NCBI RefSeq assembly: GCF_012034935.1
Contig: NZ_JAATEN010000013.1
Span: 62,001-126,000, forward strand
Reading direction: 5' to 3'
From: Streptomyces zingiberis
GTDB lineage: Bacteria; Actinomycetota; Actinomycetes; Streptomycetales; Streptomycetaceae
DNA: 64,000 bases
Shown here one piece after another: positions 25,445-34,872 of this stretch. The stretch's first letter is position 1; each line of letters starts with the position of its first letter. The position numbers and the translations under genes are program-made. A model generated the notes under the pieces. It saw only the letters and a program-made list of their open reading frames with translations. It did no database searches and was not told where the DNA came from.

Positions 25445-26353
25445 ATGGTCGCCCCGCCGGACAGCACGGATGACGCGGATGACGCGGAAGACACGCACGC
25501 GGATGAGCCGGGTGGCACCGGCAACCCGACGGCGACGGACACCGACGTACTGCGGGCCGAGGCCCTGCACTACGCGGCCGACGGCGTCCCCGTGCTCGCC
25601 GATGTGTCCCTCACCCTCCGCGAGGGCGAGATCCTCGCCGTGACCGGACCGCCGGGCAGCGGCAAGACGGCGCTGCTGCGGTGCCTGGCCGGGCAGGTGG
25701 TGCCGGACAGCGGGAAGGTGTGGTTCCGCGGCTCCCCGGTGCACCCGCTGGGCGCGGCGGCCCGCGAGCGGCTGCGCCGGGACCACTTCGGCTGGGTGGG
25801 GACACAGCCCCAACTGGTCCCCGAACTCACCGCCTGGGAGAACACCGCGCTGCCGTTGCTGCTGCGCGGCGTCCGCCCGCGCGCGGCCCGGGCGGCGGCC
25901 ACCGACTGGCTGGCCCGGCTCGACGTGGGACACCGTGCCCGCAGCCGGCCGGCGGCGCTGAACCGGACGGAGCGGCAGCGCGTCGCCGTGGCCCGCGCGC
26001 TGGCCGCGCGGCCGGCGGTGCTCTTCGCCGACGACCCGGTGGCCGGGCTGCACAGCGCCGACCGGGCGCTGGTGCTGCGCACCCTGCTCTCGGCGGCCCG
26101 GTCGCACGCCGTTCCGGTGGTGCTGGCCTCCCACGCCCCGGAGACCGCCACCCTGGCGGACCGGGCCCTGGGCCTTGTCGACGGGCGGGCGACGGGCGCC
26201 CCGGCGGTGACCTGCGGCCCGGCCCGCCCGGCCGGCTCCGGCCGGGCGGGCCGGGCCGACGGAGCCGACGGAGCCGACGGGGCCGGCAGGTCCGGCGGGC
26301 CCGGCGGCTCGGACGACTCGGAGGGGAAGACGACGTGCTCGCTCTCCGTCTAA
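25445..26353 (+). CDS. ABC transporter ATP-binding protein with degenerate signature motif
   Basis: A 302-residue protein of the MacB/LolD-like fold. Walker A is GPPGSGKT (68-75). The ABC signature, normally LSGGE/Q, reads LNRTERQ (172-178). Walker B is VLFADDP, so the catalytic Glu is Asp197. An H-loop histidine is present (VLASHAPE). The N-terminal 35 residues are acidic and low complexity; the C-terminal 60 are a Gly/Ala-rich tail. The next gene starts inside its 3' end (19-bp overlap) and encodes the permease. The changed signature and Walker B suggest weak or regulatory ATPase activity. Cargo unknown. Confidence 0.75.
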   Translation: MVAPPDSTDDADDAEDTHADEPGGTGNPTATDTDVLRAEALHYAADGVPVLADVSLTLREGEILAVTGPPGSGKTALLRCLAGQVVPDSGKVWFRGSPVHPLGAAARERLRRDHFGWVGTQPQLVPELTAWENTALPLLLRGVRPRAARAAATDWLARLDVGHRARSRPAALNRTERQRVAVARALAARPAVLFADDPVAGLHSADRALVLRTLLSAARSHAVPVVLASHAPETATLADRALGLVDGRATGAPAVTCGPARPAGSGRAGRADGADGADGAGRSGGPGGSDDSEGKTTCSLSV

Positions 26354-27537
26354 CCCGCGGTGCCGGTGGAGCCGTCCAGCTCCGCAGGCTGGCGGTGGCG
26401 GTGGCCTCCGGTGGTGTCGGGTTCCTGCTGCTGGCCACGCTGGGCCACGCCGCCGCGTTCCCGGCGCGGGCGGGTGACGCCTCACTGCGGCTGCTGTGGT
26501 GTGCGCTGCCGCTGGCGGCGGCCGTCCAGCTCGCGGTCGCCACCGCGCGCACGGACCTGGCGCCGGAACAGCGGCGGCGGCTCGCCGCGGCCGGATACGG
26601 GCCGGTGCGGCTGGCGCTGCTCGGGGCCTCCTCGGCGGCCGTCTCCTGCGCACTGGGCGGTGTGGCGGCCGGGGTGCTCTTCCTTGGGCTCCGCGGGGAC
26701 CTCGGGACGCCCGCGCTGCCGGGTACGGAGCAGTGGCTGGGGGCCGGCGCCGGGGTGCCGCTCGCCGCGGTGTTCACCCTGCTCACCGTGGTCCCGACAG
26801 TGGCGGCCGGTGCCACGGCCGTCGCGCTGCGCCCCCGCGGCGAGACGGCGACCGGCGGTGACGGGACCGGCGCTCCCGGCCCGGCCGCCCGGGAGGGACG
26901 CGGGCCGGGTGCCTTCCTCGCGCTGCCCTGGGGGGTCGCCCTGATCACGGCGGGCCTCGCCCTCGGCTCGTACAGCGCGCCCTCCGCCGCTCCGGCCGGA
27001 CCTGCTGCCGGGGTCCCGCTCGGCGAGCGGCTGGGCGGTGTCCCGGCGGGCGTCGCCGGTGGCTGGGCCCTGGTCGCGGCCGGTCTGGTGATCGCGCTGC
27101 CGGGGGTGACGCAGCTCAGCGGGTGGCTGCTGGCCGCCGGGCGCCCGGGCGCGCTGCGGCTGCTGGCGGGACGGTTCCTCCAGACCGAGGCGGCGCGGGT
27201 GGGCCGGCCCGTGGGGGTGGCGTGCGCGGTGTTCGCCGCACTGCTCGTCGCCGGCCGGCTGAGCGGCGGCTCCTGGCTCTCGGAGCTGCCGGCCTCGGGA
27301 CCGCTGCTGCCGGCCGGGATGGGGCTGGTCGCCGGATGCACCGCGCTGACCGTGGTGATCTCGGCGGCCGAGTCCCGCGCCGAGCGCGCGGACACCACCG
27401 ACGCGCTGCTCCACGTCGGTGCCCCGGCGGTGCTGCTGCGCCGTGCGGTCGCCCTCCGCGTCGCCGTGGTGGCCGCCGTCGCGATCCCCCTGAGCTGGTC
27501 CGCGGCCACCCTGGCCACGCTGCCGCTCACGCCCTGA
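26335..27537 (+). CDS. ABC transporter permease, FtsX/MacB-like
   Basis: A 400-residue membrane protein. About eight to ten hydrophobic segments are visible, including FLLLATLGHAAAFPA, LPLAAAVQLAVATA, GVPLAAVFTLLTVVPTVAAG, GVALITAGLALGSYSA and LVAAGLVIALPGV. The GTG at 26335 follows GAGGGGAAG and lies within the ATPase gene, so translation is coupled. The partner is the ATPase at 25445-26353. There are no sequence marks of substrate. It ends before a hairpin at 27553-27580 facing the thiamine operon. Confidence 0.72.
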   Translation: MLALRLTRGAGGAVQLRRLAVAVASGGVGFLLLATLGHAAAFPARAGDASLRLLWCALPLAAAVQLAVATARTDLAPEQRRRLAAAGYGPVRLALLGASSAAVSCALGGVAAGVLFLGLRGDLGTPALPGTEQWLGAGAGVPLAAVFTLLTVVPTVAAGATAVALRPRGETATGGDGTGAPGPAAREGRGPGAFLALPWGVALITAGLALGSYSAPSAAPAGPAAGVPLGERLGGVPAGVAGGWALVAAGLVIALPGVTQLSGWLLAAGRPGALRLLAGRFLQTEAARVGRPVGVACAVFAALLVAGRLSGGSWLSELPASGPLLPAGMGLVAGCTALTVVISAAESRAERADTTDALLHVGAPAVLLRRAVALRVAVVAAVAIPLSWSAATLATLPLTP

Positions 27538-27552
27538 GACCGGGAAGCGCGG

Positions 27553-27580
27553 GCCGGGCTCCACCCGGGCGGAGCCCGGC
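27553..27580. terminator. Bidirectional hairpin between ABC permease and thiQ
   Basis: A perfect 10-bp inverted repeat (27553-27562 with 27571-27580, 8-nt loop) in a 78-bp gap between convergent genes. Confidence 0.7.
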
Positions 27581-27615
27581 ACCGGCCCGGCGGGCGGCGC
27601 GGCGGCGCGGGCTCG

Positions 27616-28779
27616 TCACGGCCCGCCCAGCACCACCGTCTCGCCCTCGTCCGCCGCGGCGAACGCCACACCCACCGCCGCCCCGGGCTCCGGGGCGGCG
27701 CTCAGCGGGCAGGCGGCCTCCAGCGGTGGGCCGCTCTCCGGCCGGAGCAGCAGCGTCACGCCGTCCCCGCCGGACGGGCCGCCGCCGCGGAAGGTCCGGG
27801 CCTCGACGGTGCAGCGCAGGCCGCCGGCCACGGGAACCAGCCGTACCCCGGCGGGGCGGACCAGCAGCCGGCGCTCGCCGTCCGCCGCGTCCGGGGGCAC
27901 CGGTATCCGGCCCCAGGCGGTCTCCGCCGCGCCGCCGCGCACCGTCGCCGTCACCACGTTGCGGAAGCCGAGGAAGCGGGCGACGAACTCGGAGGCCGGG
28001 CGGCGCCACACCTCCAGCGGCTCGCCGCTCTGGGCGACCCGGCCCTCGCGCATCACCACCACCCGGTCGGCGAGGGCGAAGGCCTCCCCCTGGTCGTGGG
28101 TGACGGCGAGGACGGTGGTCCCCAGCCGGCCGAAGAGGGCGCGGAGTTCGACGGTGAGACGTTCCCGCAGCGTCCGGTCGAGCTGGCCGAGCGGTTCGTC
28201 GAGCATCAGCAGCCGGGGCTCGGGGGCGAGGGCGCGCGCCAGGGCGACCCGCTGCTGCTCGCCCCCGGAGAGCGAGGACACCGGGCGCCGCCCGGCGCCC
28301 GGCAGCCCGACGAGGTCGAGCAGCGCGTCCACCCGGCGGGCGGTCTCGGCGCGGGGCAGGCCGCGCATCCGCAGCCCGAAACCGACGTTGCCGGCGACGT
28401 TCCGCTGCGGGAAGAGCTGGTGGTCCTGGAACATCAGCCCGACGCCGCGCCGGTGGGCCGCCACCCCGTCCTGGTCCCGCCCGTCGAGGAGGACCCGGCC
28501 CGCGTCGGGCCGCTGGAGCCCGGCGACCACCCGCAGCAGGGTGGACTTGCCGCTGCCGCTGGGGCCGAGGAGGCACACCGTGCGGTGCGCGTCGGCCCGC
28601 AGGTCCACGGCGTCCAGCGCCGGGCGGCCGGCGAAGCGGACCGTCACCCCCTCCAGGCGGAGCAGGCCCCCGCCACCGGGGTCCGGCGCCACCGCGCCGG
28701 GCGCCGGGCCGCTCCCCGGCGTGCCGGTCGTGCCCGGCCCGCCGGCGGTGCCGGTGGTGTCCGTGGTGTCCGTCGGCAT
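27616..28779 (-). CDS. thiQ: Thiamine ABC transporter ATP-binding protein
   Basis: A 387-residue CUT1/ferric-type ABC ATPase. Walker A is GPSGSGKS, the Q-loop is in FQDHQLFPQRNV, the signature is LSGGEQQR, Walker B is LLMLDEP, and the H-loop is AVTHDQGEA. A C-terminal TOBE-like domain (about 265-385) follows. The N-terminal 40 residues are low complexity. It is the third gene of the riboswitch-controlled thiB-thiP-thiQ operon; its ATG is 1 bp beyond the thiP stop. Specificity is inferred from the TPP riboswitch and the binding protein. Length and TOBE domain exceed the short enterobacterial ThiQ. Confidence 0.82.
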   Translation of the reverse strand: MPTDTTDTTGTAGGPGTTGTPGSGPAPGAVAPDPGGGGLLRLEGVTVRFAGRPALDAVDLRADAHRTVCLLGPSGSGKSTLLRVVAGLQRPDAGRVLLDGRDQDGVAAHRRGVGLMFQDHQLFPQRNVAGNVGFGLRMRGLPRAETARRVDALLDLVGLPGAGRRPVSSLSGGEQQRVALARALAPEPRLLMLDEPLGQLDRTLRERLTVELRALFGRLGTTVLAVTHDQGEAFALADRVVVMREGRVAQSGEPLEVWRRPASEFVARFLGFRNVVTATVRGGAAETAWGRIPVPPDAADGERRLLVRPAGVRLVPVAGGLRCTVEARTFRGGGPSGGDGVTLLLRPESGPPLEAACPLSAAPEPGAAVGVAFAAADEGETVVLGGP

Positions 28780-28780
28780 G

Positions 28781-30583
28781 TCAGAACCCCCCGGGTCCGT
28801 CGCGGTCGGTGCGGGCGCGCTCCAGCAGCAGCAGGGACGCCGCGCACACCAGCATGAGAACGGTGCTGAGCGCCATCGCCTGCCCGTACGGCAGTTCGCC
28901 GGCGCGGCCGAGCAGGCGCGCCACGGCCACCGGCAGGGTGAGGGTGTCGGCGCGCGCGATGAAGACCGTGGCGCCGAACTCCCCCAGCGAGACGGCGAAG
29001 GCGAAACCGGCCGCGACCCCCAGCGCCCGCGTCACCAGCGGCAGGTCCACCTCGCGCCAGGCGCGCAGCGGCGAGGCGCCCAGCACGGCCGCCGCCTCCC
29101 GCAGCCGGGGGTCCACCGCCCGCAGCACGGGCAGCAGGGTACGGACGACGAACGGCACCCCCACCAGGGCCTGCGCCAGCGGCACGAGGATCCAGGAGGA
29201 CCGCAGATCCAGCGGCGGCTCGTCCAGCGCGATGAGGAAGCCGAAGCCGACGGTGACGGCCGAGGTGCCCAGCGGCAGCATCAGCAGCGCGTCGAACCCG
29301 CGGACGAGGCGCCCCGCGCGGCGGGTCAGCGCCGCCGCCGCGAGACCGCCGACCACCAGCGCGATCACCGTGGCGACGGCCGCGAACGCCAGCGAGTTGC
29401 CGACGGCCGCCAGCGGCGCGACGGTGAACGTCCCGCCCTCCCGGGACCCCAGCGCCCGGTAGTAGTGCAGGCCGTAGCCGTCCGGCCCGCGCAGCGAGCG
29501 CTCCACCAGCACGGCGAGCGGCAGCAGGAGCAGCAGCCCGGCCACCGCGCCCGTGAGCCCCAGCAGTGTCCACTCGCCGGGGCCGCGCGGACGGCGCGCC
29601 GCGCGTGCCGGACCGGTGAGCCGCAGGGCGCTCTCCCGGCGCCGCACGGTCCGCGCGTGCAGCAGGAGCAGCAGGGCCACGGCGGCGAACTGGAGCAGGG
29701 TCAGCACCGCCGCCGCGGGCAGGTCGAGCAGTTGCGCGGTCTGCCGGTAGATCTCCACCTCCAGGGTGGTGAGGCCGGGGCCGCCGAGGATCTGGACGAC
29801 GCCGAAGGAGGTGAAGGTGAAGAGGAAGACCATCAGGGCCGCGGCGGCGACGGCGGGCGCCAGCGCGGGCAGCGTCACACGGCGCCAGGCCGCGAACCGC
29901 CCGGCGCCCAGTACCCGCGCGGCCTCCTCCTGGCGCGGGTCGAGCTGCGCCCACAACCCGCCGACGGTGCGCACCACCACGGCGTAGTTGAAGAACACAT
30001 GGGCGAGCAGGATGGCCCACACCGAGCTGTCCAGCCGGACGCCCCACAGCTGGTCGAGCAGCCCGCCCCGGCCCAGCAGCGCGAGGAACGCCGACCCGGC
30101 CACGACCGTGGGCAGCACGAACGGCACGACGACCAGGGCGCGCAGCACCCGCTTCCCGGGGAAGTCGAGCCGGGCGAAGACATAGGCGCCGGGCAGCGCC
30201 ACCAGCAGGGTCAGCGCGGTGGAGGCCGCCGCCTGCCGGCCGGTGAACCACAGGACGTCCCGCACCACCGGGTCGGTCAGCACGGCGGCCGCCCGGGCCG
30301 TCTGCCAGTGCCCGTCCTCGCGCAGCCCGCGGGCGACGATCGCGGCCACGGGATACGCGAAGAACAGCGCGAAGAAGCCCGCGGGGACGGCCATCAGCGC
30401 CAGGCGCGCGCCGGTTCCCGAGCCCCGTCCGGGCCACCGCCGCCCGGGCCACCGCCCACCCCGCCCCTCGCGCGGCGGCGGAGGCGGCGCCGGGGCGGGG
30501 AGCGGGGCGGACGGGCCCGGAAGCGGGGCGAGGGGCACCGCGGCCGGCCGGCCGCCACTCACTCCCGGACGAGCCGGGACCAT
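28781..30583 (-). CDS. thiP: Thiamine ABC transporter permease (fused two-domain)
   Basis: About 600 residues with two tandem permease modules of roughly six membrane helices each, as in ThiP/FbpB-type importers. EAA-loop signatures occur in each half (EEAARVLGAGRFAAWRRV and REAAAVLGASPLRAWREV, each at the conserved cytoplasmic site). The ATG at 30583 has GAGGAG about 11 nt upstream; a GTG at 30595 is too close to it. It overlaps the end of thiB by 25 bp, so translation is coupled. The N-terminal 50 residues are Pro/Gly-rich. Confidence 0.83.
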   Translation of the reverse strand: MVPARPGVSGGRPAAVPLAPLPGPSAPLPAPAPPPPPREGRGGRWPGRRWPGRGSGTGARLALMAVPAGFFALFFAYPVAAIVARGLREDGHWQTARAAAVLTDPVVRDVLWFTGRQAAASTALTLLVALPGAYVFARLDFPGKRVLRALVVVPFVLPTVVAGSAFLALLGRGGLLDQLWGVRLDSSVWAILLAHVFFNYAVVVRTVGGLWAQLDPRQEEAARVLGAGRFAAWRRVTLPALAPAVAAAALMVFLFTFTSFGVVQILGGPGLTTLEVEIYRQTAQLLDLPAAAVLTLLQFAAVALLLLLHARTVRRRESALRLTGPARAARRPRGPGEWTLLGLTGAVAGLLLLLPLAVLVERSLRGPDGYGLHYYRALGSREGGTFTVAPLAAVGNSLAFAAVATVIALVVGGLAAAALTRRAGRLVRGFDALLMLPLGTSAVTVGFGFLIALDEPPLDLRSSWILVPLAQALVGVPFVVRTLLPVLRAVDPRLREAAAVLGASPLRAWREVDLPLVTRALGVAAGFAFAVSLGEFGATVFIARADTLTLPVAVARLLGRAGELPYGQAMALSTVLMLVCAASLLLLERARTDRDGPGGF

Positions 30584-31656
30584 GCCTTGACCCACTCCTC
30601 GCGGTTGCCGGCGATCCGCTCCGGCGCCACCGACGCCGGGTCGCCGGCCGTCTCGCCGTAGCGGGTGAAGACCTCCGGCAGCTTCGCGTCCTGCCGGGCG
30701 GGGTGGACGAACATCTGCAGCGGCACGTCCTCCTGGAAGGTCCGCGAGAGCAGGAAGTCGAGCAGTTCCCTGCCGCCCTCCGCGTTCGGCGCGCCCTTCA
30801 GCAGGCCGGCGAACTCGGTCTGCCGGAAGCAGGTGTCCGTCACCACGCCGGTGGGGGCCCGCTCGGGCAGCGGCTTCCGGCCGAGCACCTCGGCGGGCGG
30901 GCTGGAGGCGTAGGAGACGACCAGCGGGCGGTCACCCTCGCCCTGGCCGCCGCCGGAGCCGGAGAAGCGCTCGTTGTACGCCTGCTCCCAGCCGTCCACC
31001 ACCTCGACACCGTTGGCCTTGAGCTTCTTCCAGTAGTCCTGCCAGCCGTCGTCGCCGTACGCGGCGACGGTGGCGAGGAGGAAGCCCAGCCCGGGTGAGG
31101 AGGTGGCGGCGTTCTCGGTGACGAGCAGGTCCCGGTAGGCGGGGTCGGCCAGGTCCTCGAAGCTCTCCGGCGGCGCGAGGTCCTTCTTCTCGAACCAGCC
31201 GCGGTCGTAGTTGACACAGACGTCGCCGTAGTCGACGGGGGTCACCCGGTGCTTCCCGCGGTCCAGCTGGAGTTCCGCGGGGACCTGCGCCAGCCCCTCG
31301 GCCTCGTACGGCGTGAACAGGCCGTGGTCGAGGGCGCGGGAGAGCAGGGTGTTGTCGACGCCGAAGAGGACATCGCCCTGCGGGTTGCCCTGGGACAGCA
31401 CCGCCTGGTTGACGGTGGTCCCGGCGTCACCGCCGCGCAGGATCTCCACCTTCCGGCCGGTGCGCTCGGTGAACTCCTCCAGCACCGCGTCGGAGACGGC
31501 GAAGGAGTCATGGGTGACGAGGGTGACGGTCTTCCCGCCGTTCTTCCCCCCGGAGCCGCCCTCGCCGCCGGAACCGCCGCACGCGGCGAGCGAGGTGACG
31601 CCCAGCGCGGCGGCGAGCAGCCCGGCGGCGGCTCTTCTGCGGCTGTGCGGATTCAT
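30559..31656 (-). CDS. thiB: Thiamine-binding lipoprotein of ABC importer
   Basis: A 365-residue extracellular solute-binding protein with a lipoprotein signal (RRRAAAGLLAAALGV then lipobox LAAC, Cys26). The mature part has VTHDSFAVSDAVLEEF and NPQGDVLFGVDNTLLSRAL, the pattern of TbpA/ThiB-type binding proteins. The ATG at 31656 has AGGGGAGG 6 nt upstream; the longer open frame adds nonsense before the signal peptide. A TPP riboswitch lies about 55 bp upstream, which fixes the substrate as thiamine or a derivative. First gene of thiB-thiP-thiQ. Confidence 0.9.
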   Translation of the reverse strand: MNPHSRRRAAAGLLAAALGVTSLAACGGSGGEGGSGGKNGGKTVTLVTHDSFAVSDAVLEEFTERTGRKVEILRGGDAGTTVNQAVLSQGNPQGDVLFGVDNTLLSRALDHGLFTPYEAEGLAQVPAELQLDRGKHRVTPVDYGDVCVNYDRGWFEKKDLAPPESFEDLADPAYRDLLVTENAATSSPGLGFLLATVAAYGDDGWQDYWKKLKANGVEVVDGWEQAYNERFSGSGGGQGEGDRPLVVSYASSPPAEVLGRKPLPERAPTGVVTDTCFRQTEFAGLLKGAPNAEGGRELLDFLLSRTFQEDVPLQMFVHPARQDAKLPEVFTRYGETAGDPASVAPERIAGNREEWVKAWSRLVRE

Positions 31657-31707
31657 CAGGTGCCTCCCCTGGAAACGGGCAGGGCACGACAGCATGTCGA
31701 GTGGTGA

Positions 31708-31795
31708 CCGAACTCCCTACGCCGGTGTGAACCGGATCAGGTTCGAGGGTCTGCGGCCGGTGCCGCACTCTCAGCGCTGTGCGCTCCCCTGTCGG
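31708..31795 (-). ncRNA. TPP riboswitch (THI element)
   Basis: Read on the minus strand, the hallmark THI-box segments are in order: AGGGGAGCGC with CTGAGAGTGCGG, then ACCCTCGAACCTGATC, then GGTTCACACCGGCGTAGGGAG. These are the CUGAGA and ACCUGAUCYGGRUAAUAC-like elements of the thiamine pyrophosphate aptamer. It lies between rlmN and thiB, directly upstream of thiB, and would shut the importer off when TPP is plentiful. No T-tract terminator is visible, so control is probably by blocking translation start. Confidence 0.93.
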
Positions 31796-31818
31796 AAAAG
31801 ACGTACCTCCCGACGATA

Positions 31819-32925
31819 TCAGCGCTCCGTCGCGGCGAGCTGGCCGCAGGCCCCGTCGATCTCCTGGCCCCGGGTGTCGCGGACGGTGACCGGGACGCCG
31901 TGGGCCTCCAGGGCGGCGACGAACGCCCGCTCGTCCTCCGGCCGGGAGGCCGTCCACTTCGAGCCGGGGGTGGGGTTGAGCGGGATGAGGTTGACGTGCA
32001 CCCGGTGGCCCTTGAGCAGCCGGCCGAGCAGATCACCGCGCCACGCCTGGTCGTTGATGTCGCGGATCAGCGCGTACTCGATCGAGATACGGCGCCGGGA
32101 CCGCTCGGCGTACTCCCAGGCGGCGTCGAGGACCTCGCGCACCTTCCAGCGGGTGTTGACCGGGACGAGGGTGTCCCGCAGCTCGTCGTCCGGCGCGTGC
32201 AGTGACACCGCGAGACGGCACGCGAAGCCCTCCTCGGCGAAGCGGAGCATCGCCGGGACGAGGCCGACCGTGGAGACGGTGATCCCGCGCTGTGACAGGC
32301 CCAGCCCGTCCGGCTCGGGATCGGTGAGCCGCCGGATGGCGCCGACGACCCGGTTGTAGTTGGCGAGCGGCTCGCCCATGCCCATGAAGACGATGTTGGA
32401 CAGCCGGGCCGGGCCGCCGGGGATCTCACCGTCCCGCAGGGCCCGCATCCCGTCCACGATCTGGTGGACGATCTCCGCCGTGGACAGGTTGCGGTCCAGG
32501 CCGGCCTGCCCGGTGGCGCAGAACGGGCAGTTCATCCCACAGCCGGCCTGTGAGGAGACGCACATCGTGACCCGATCCGGATAGCGCATCAGGACCGACT
32601 CGACGAGCGTGCCGTCGAAGAGGCGCCACAGCGTCTTGCGGGTGGTGTCCCCGTCACAGCTGATGTGGCGCACCACACTCATCAGCTCCGGCAGCAGCTC
32701 GGCCGCCAGCTTCTCCCGGGCCGCGGCGGGGATGTCCGTCCACCCGGCGGGGTCGTCGGTGTAGCGGGCGAAGTAGTGGCGCGCGACCTGGCCGGCCCGG
32801 AAGGGCTTCTCCCCGATCGCGGCCACCGCGGCGCGGCGCTCGGCGGGGGTGAGGTCGGCGAGGTGCCGCGGCGGCTTCTTGGCACCGCGCGGCACGGCGA
32901 AGGTCAGTTCTCCGGGCTTAGGCAT
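31819..32925 (-). CDS. rlmN: Dual-specificity rRNA/tRNA adenine-C2 methyltransferase RlmN
   Basis: A 368-residue radical-SAM enzyme that methylates A2503 of 23S rRNA and A37 of some tRNAs. The radical SAM cluster ligands are Cys129, Cys133 and Cys136 (CGMNCPFC). Other family marks are [37 protein letters not shown] and the C-terminal [11 protein letters not shown], with the catalytic cysteine near the end. The length is normal. The gene runs leftward; its stop lies 24 bp before the thiamine riboswitch. Confidence 0.95.
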   Translation of the reverse strand: MPKPGELTFAVPRGAKKPPRHLADLTPAERRAAVAAIGEKPFRAGQVARHYFARYTDDPAGWTDIPAAAREKLAAELLPELMSVVRHISCDGDTTRKTLWRLFDGTLVESVLMRYPDRVTMCVSSQAGCGMNCPFCATGQAGLDRNLSTAEIVHQIVDGMRALRDGEIPGGPARLSNIVFMGMGEPLANYNRVVGAIRRLTDPEPDGLGLSQRGITVSTVGLVPAMLRFAEEGFACRLAVSLHAPDDELRDTLVPVNTRWKVREVLDAAWEYAERSRRRISIEYALIRDINDQAWRGDLLGRLLKGHRVHVNLIPLNPTPGSKWTASRPEDERAFVAALEAHGVPVTVRDTRGQEIDGACGQLAATER

Positions 32926-33010
32926 GATGCGTCCAGTGTCGCAGACACGCGGCGGTGCCCCGCCCGGCTCCCGGCCCGCCTGCCCGGCCGCCTCCCGCCC
33001 CGGACCGCGT

Positions 33011-33040
33011 CCGCCCCCGCCGGTTCCCCGGCGGGGGCGG
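33011..33040 (-). terminator. cdsA: Terminator hairpin after cdsA
   Basis: A perfect 13-bp stem (33011-33023 with 33028-33040) closed by a 4-nt TTCC loop, 26 bp after the cdsA stop. Confidence 0.75.
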
Positions 33041-33065
33041 AGACCGGATCACGCCGGCAGGGGCC

Positions 33066-34205
33066 TCAGCCGGCGCCGACGAAGACCACCAGCAGCAGCC
33101 ACACCACCGGCGCGGTGGGCAGCAGCGAGTCGAGGCGGTCCATGATGCCGCCGTGGCCCGGGAGCAGGGTGCCCATGTCCTTGATGCCGAGGTCCCGCTT
33201 GATCATGGACTCACCGAGGTCGCCGAGGGTGGCGCTGCCCGCCACCGCCAGCCCCAGCAGCAGCCCCTGCCACCAGGTGCCCCCGGTGATGAGGAACTCG
33301 GTGCAGAGCGCGCCGGCGGCCATGGCGAAGGCCACCGCGCCGAGCAGGCCCTCGCGGGTCTTGCCGGGGCTGATCCGGGGCGCCAGCTTGTGGGTGCCGA
33401 AGCGCCAGCCGACGGCGTAGGCACCGGTGTCGCTGATCACGGTGAGCAGCAGGAAGGTCAGCACCCGCTGGGGGCCGTCGTCCGCGGCGAGCATGAGCGC
33501 CACGAACGTCGCGAGGAACGGCACGTAGAACGCGGCGAACAGACCGGCCGTGACGTCCCGCAGGTAGTTCTCCGGCGAGTCCGTCATCCGCCAGGCCAGC
33601 ACCGCCAGCCCGGTGAGCGCCAGCACCACCCAGGCGCCCTCGGCGCCGCGCAGGTACCCGGCGGTGACCATCCCGACGCCACCGACCGCGAGTGGCACCA
33701 GCGGCACCCGGACGCCCTTGCGTTCGCGCAGCCGCGAGGTCAGCTCCCAGAGCCCGACCACCACCGCCGCCCCGACCACGGCGACGAAGATGTCCTTGAC
33801 CAGGAACAGCGCCGCGAGGATGACCACGCCGAGGCCGAGCCCGACACCGATCGCCGCGCGCAGGTCGCGCCCGGCCCGCTTCCGGTGCGGAGTCGCGGGC
33901 GAGGGGTGGGCGCCGTCCGGGTGTGGCGGCGCACCGGCCGGTCCGGGACCACCGGGGTCACCGGTGGTGCCGTCCGGGGCCGGGCGTGCCGCGTGGGCCG
34001 GGGGACCGCTCGGGCGAGCGGCCCCCCGGTCGCGGCCGTGGTCCTCCTGGTCGCCGCCGGCGTGGGGCACGATGGGCATGGGCCGAGTCTGCGCCGCGTC
34101 GTCCGCCCCGTGCGCGGGACCCGCCGGTTGGGGGGCCACTCGCCCCTGGGCGGGCGGTCCCCCGTGGCCGACGCGGGGCGGGGCGCCCCAGGATGAGTCG
34201 TTCAT
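33066..34205 (-). CDS. cdsA: Phosphatidate cytidylyltransferase
   Basis: A membrane enzyme that makes CDP-diacylglycerol from phosphatidic acid and CTP. It has 379 residues. The first 110 are a Pro/Gly-rich cytoplasmic extension, then about eight membrane helices follow. The CDS signature near the C-terminus, SMIKRDLGIKDMG then LPGHGGIMDRLDSL, is intact with its conserved aspartates. Its ATG overlaps the frr stop (TGATG at 34203-34207), so it is co-translated with frr. The pyrH-frr-cdsA order is conserved in bacteria. Confidence 0.94.
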   Translation of the reverse strand: MNDSSWGAPPRVGHGGPPAQGRVAPQPAGPAHGADDAAQTRPMPIVPHAGGDQEDHGRDRGAARPSGPPAHAARPAPDGTTGDPGGPGPAGAPPHPDGAHPSPATPHRKRAGRDLRAAIGVGLGLGVVILAALFLVKDIFVAVVGAAVVVGLWELTSRLRERKGVRVPLVPLAVGGVGMVTAGYLRGAEGAWVVLALTGLAVLAWRMTDSPENYLRDVTAGLFAAFYVPFLATFVALMLAADDGPQRVLTFLLLTVISDTGAYAVGWRFGTHKLAPRISPGKTREGLLGAVAFAMAAGALCTEFLITGGTWWQGLLLGLAVAGSATLGDLGESMIKRDLGIKDMGTLLPGHGGIMDRLDSLLPTAPVVWLLLVVFVGAG

Positions 34206-34765
34206 CAGACCTCGAGCAGCTCGGCTTCCTTGTGCTTGAGCAGCTCGTCCACCTGCGCCACGTACTTCGCGGTGGTGTCGTCGAGCTCCTTCTCGGCGCG
34301 GCGGCCCTCGTCCTCGCCGACCTCGCCGTCCTTGACGAACTTGTCGAGGGTCTCCTTGGCCTTGCGCCGTACGCTGCGGATCGAGATCTTCGCGTCCTCG
34401 GCCTTGCTCTTGGCGACCTTCGTGAACTCCTTGCGGCGCTCCTGCGTCAGCTCGGGGAACACCACGCGGATGATGCTGCCGTCGTTGCTCGGGTTGACGC
34501 CGAGGTCCGAATCACGGATCGCCTGTTCGATGTTGCGCAGCGCGCTCTTGTCGAACGGGGTCACCACGGCCATCCGCGGCTCGGGAACCGAGAACGAGGC
34601 CAGCTGGTTGATCGGCGTCAGCGCCCCGTAGTAGTCCGCCACGATCTTGTTGAACATCGCCGGGTGCGCACGGCCGGTGCGGATCGCGGCGAAGTCCTCC
34701 TTGGCGACCACGACGGCCTTCTCCATCTTTTCCTCGGCTTCGAGGAGGGTCTCTTCGATCACCAC
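34205..34765 (-). CDS. frr: Ribosome recycling factor
   Basis: A 186-residue RRF that splits post-termination ribosomes with EF-G. It has full family length, with [14 protein letters not shown] at the N-terminus, [21 protein letters not shown] in the middle, and a long helical C-terminus. It starts with GTG at 34765, with GGAG 7 nt upstream. It is in the usual pyrH-frr-cdsA order. Confidence 0.97.
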   Translation of the reverse strand: MVIEETLLEAEEKMEKAVVVAKEDFAAIRTGRAHPAMFNKIVADYYGALTPINQLASFSVPEPRMAVVTPFDKSALRNIEQAIRDSDLGVNPSNDGSIIRVVFPELTQERRKEFTKVAKSKAEDAKISIRSVRRKAKETLDKFVKDGEVGEDEGRRAEKELDDTTAKYVAQVDELLKHKEAELLEV

Positions 34766-34872
34766 TTGCTCCTGGTGTTATCCGTAAGCAGAGCCTCGCC
34801 CCTGCGCGCGTCTTCTCCTGCACGGTGTCCGACCGGCAGGCGGTTGTCCATCCCCGTACCGGGCCCCACCGG

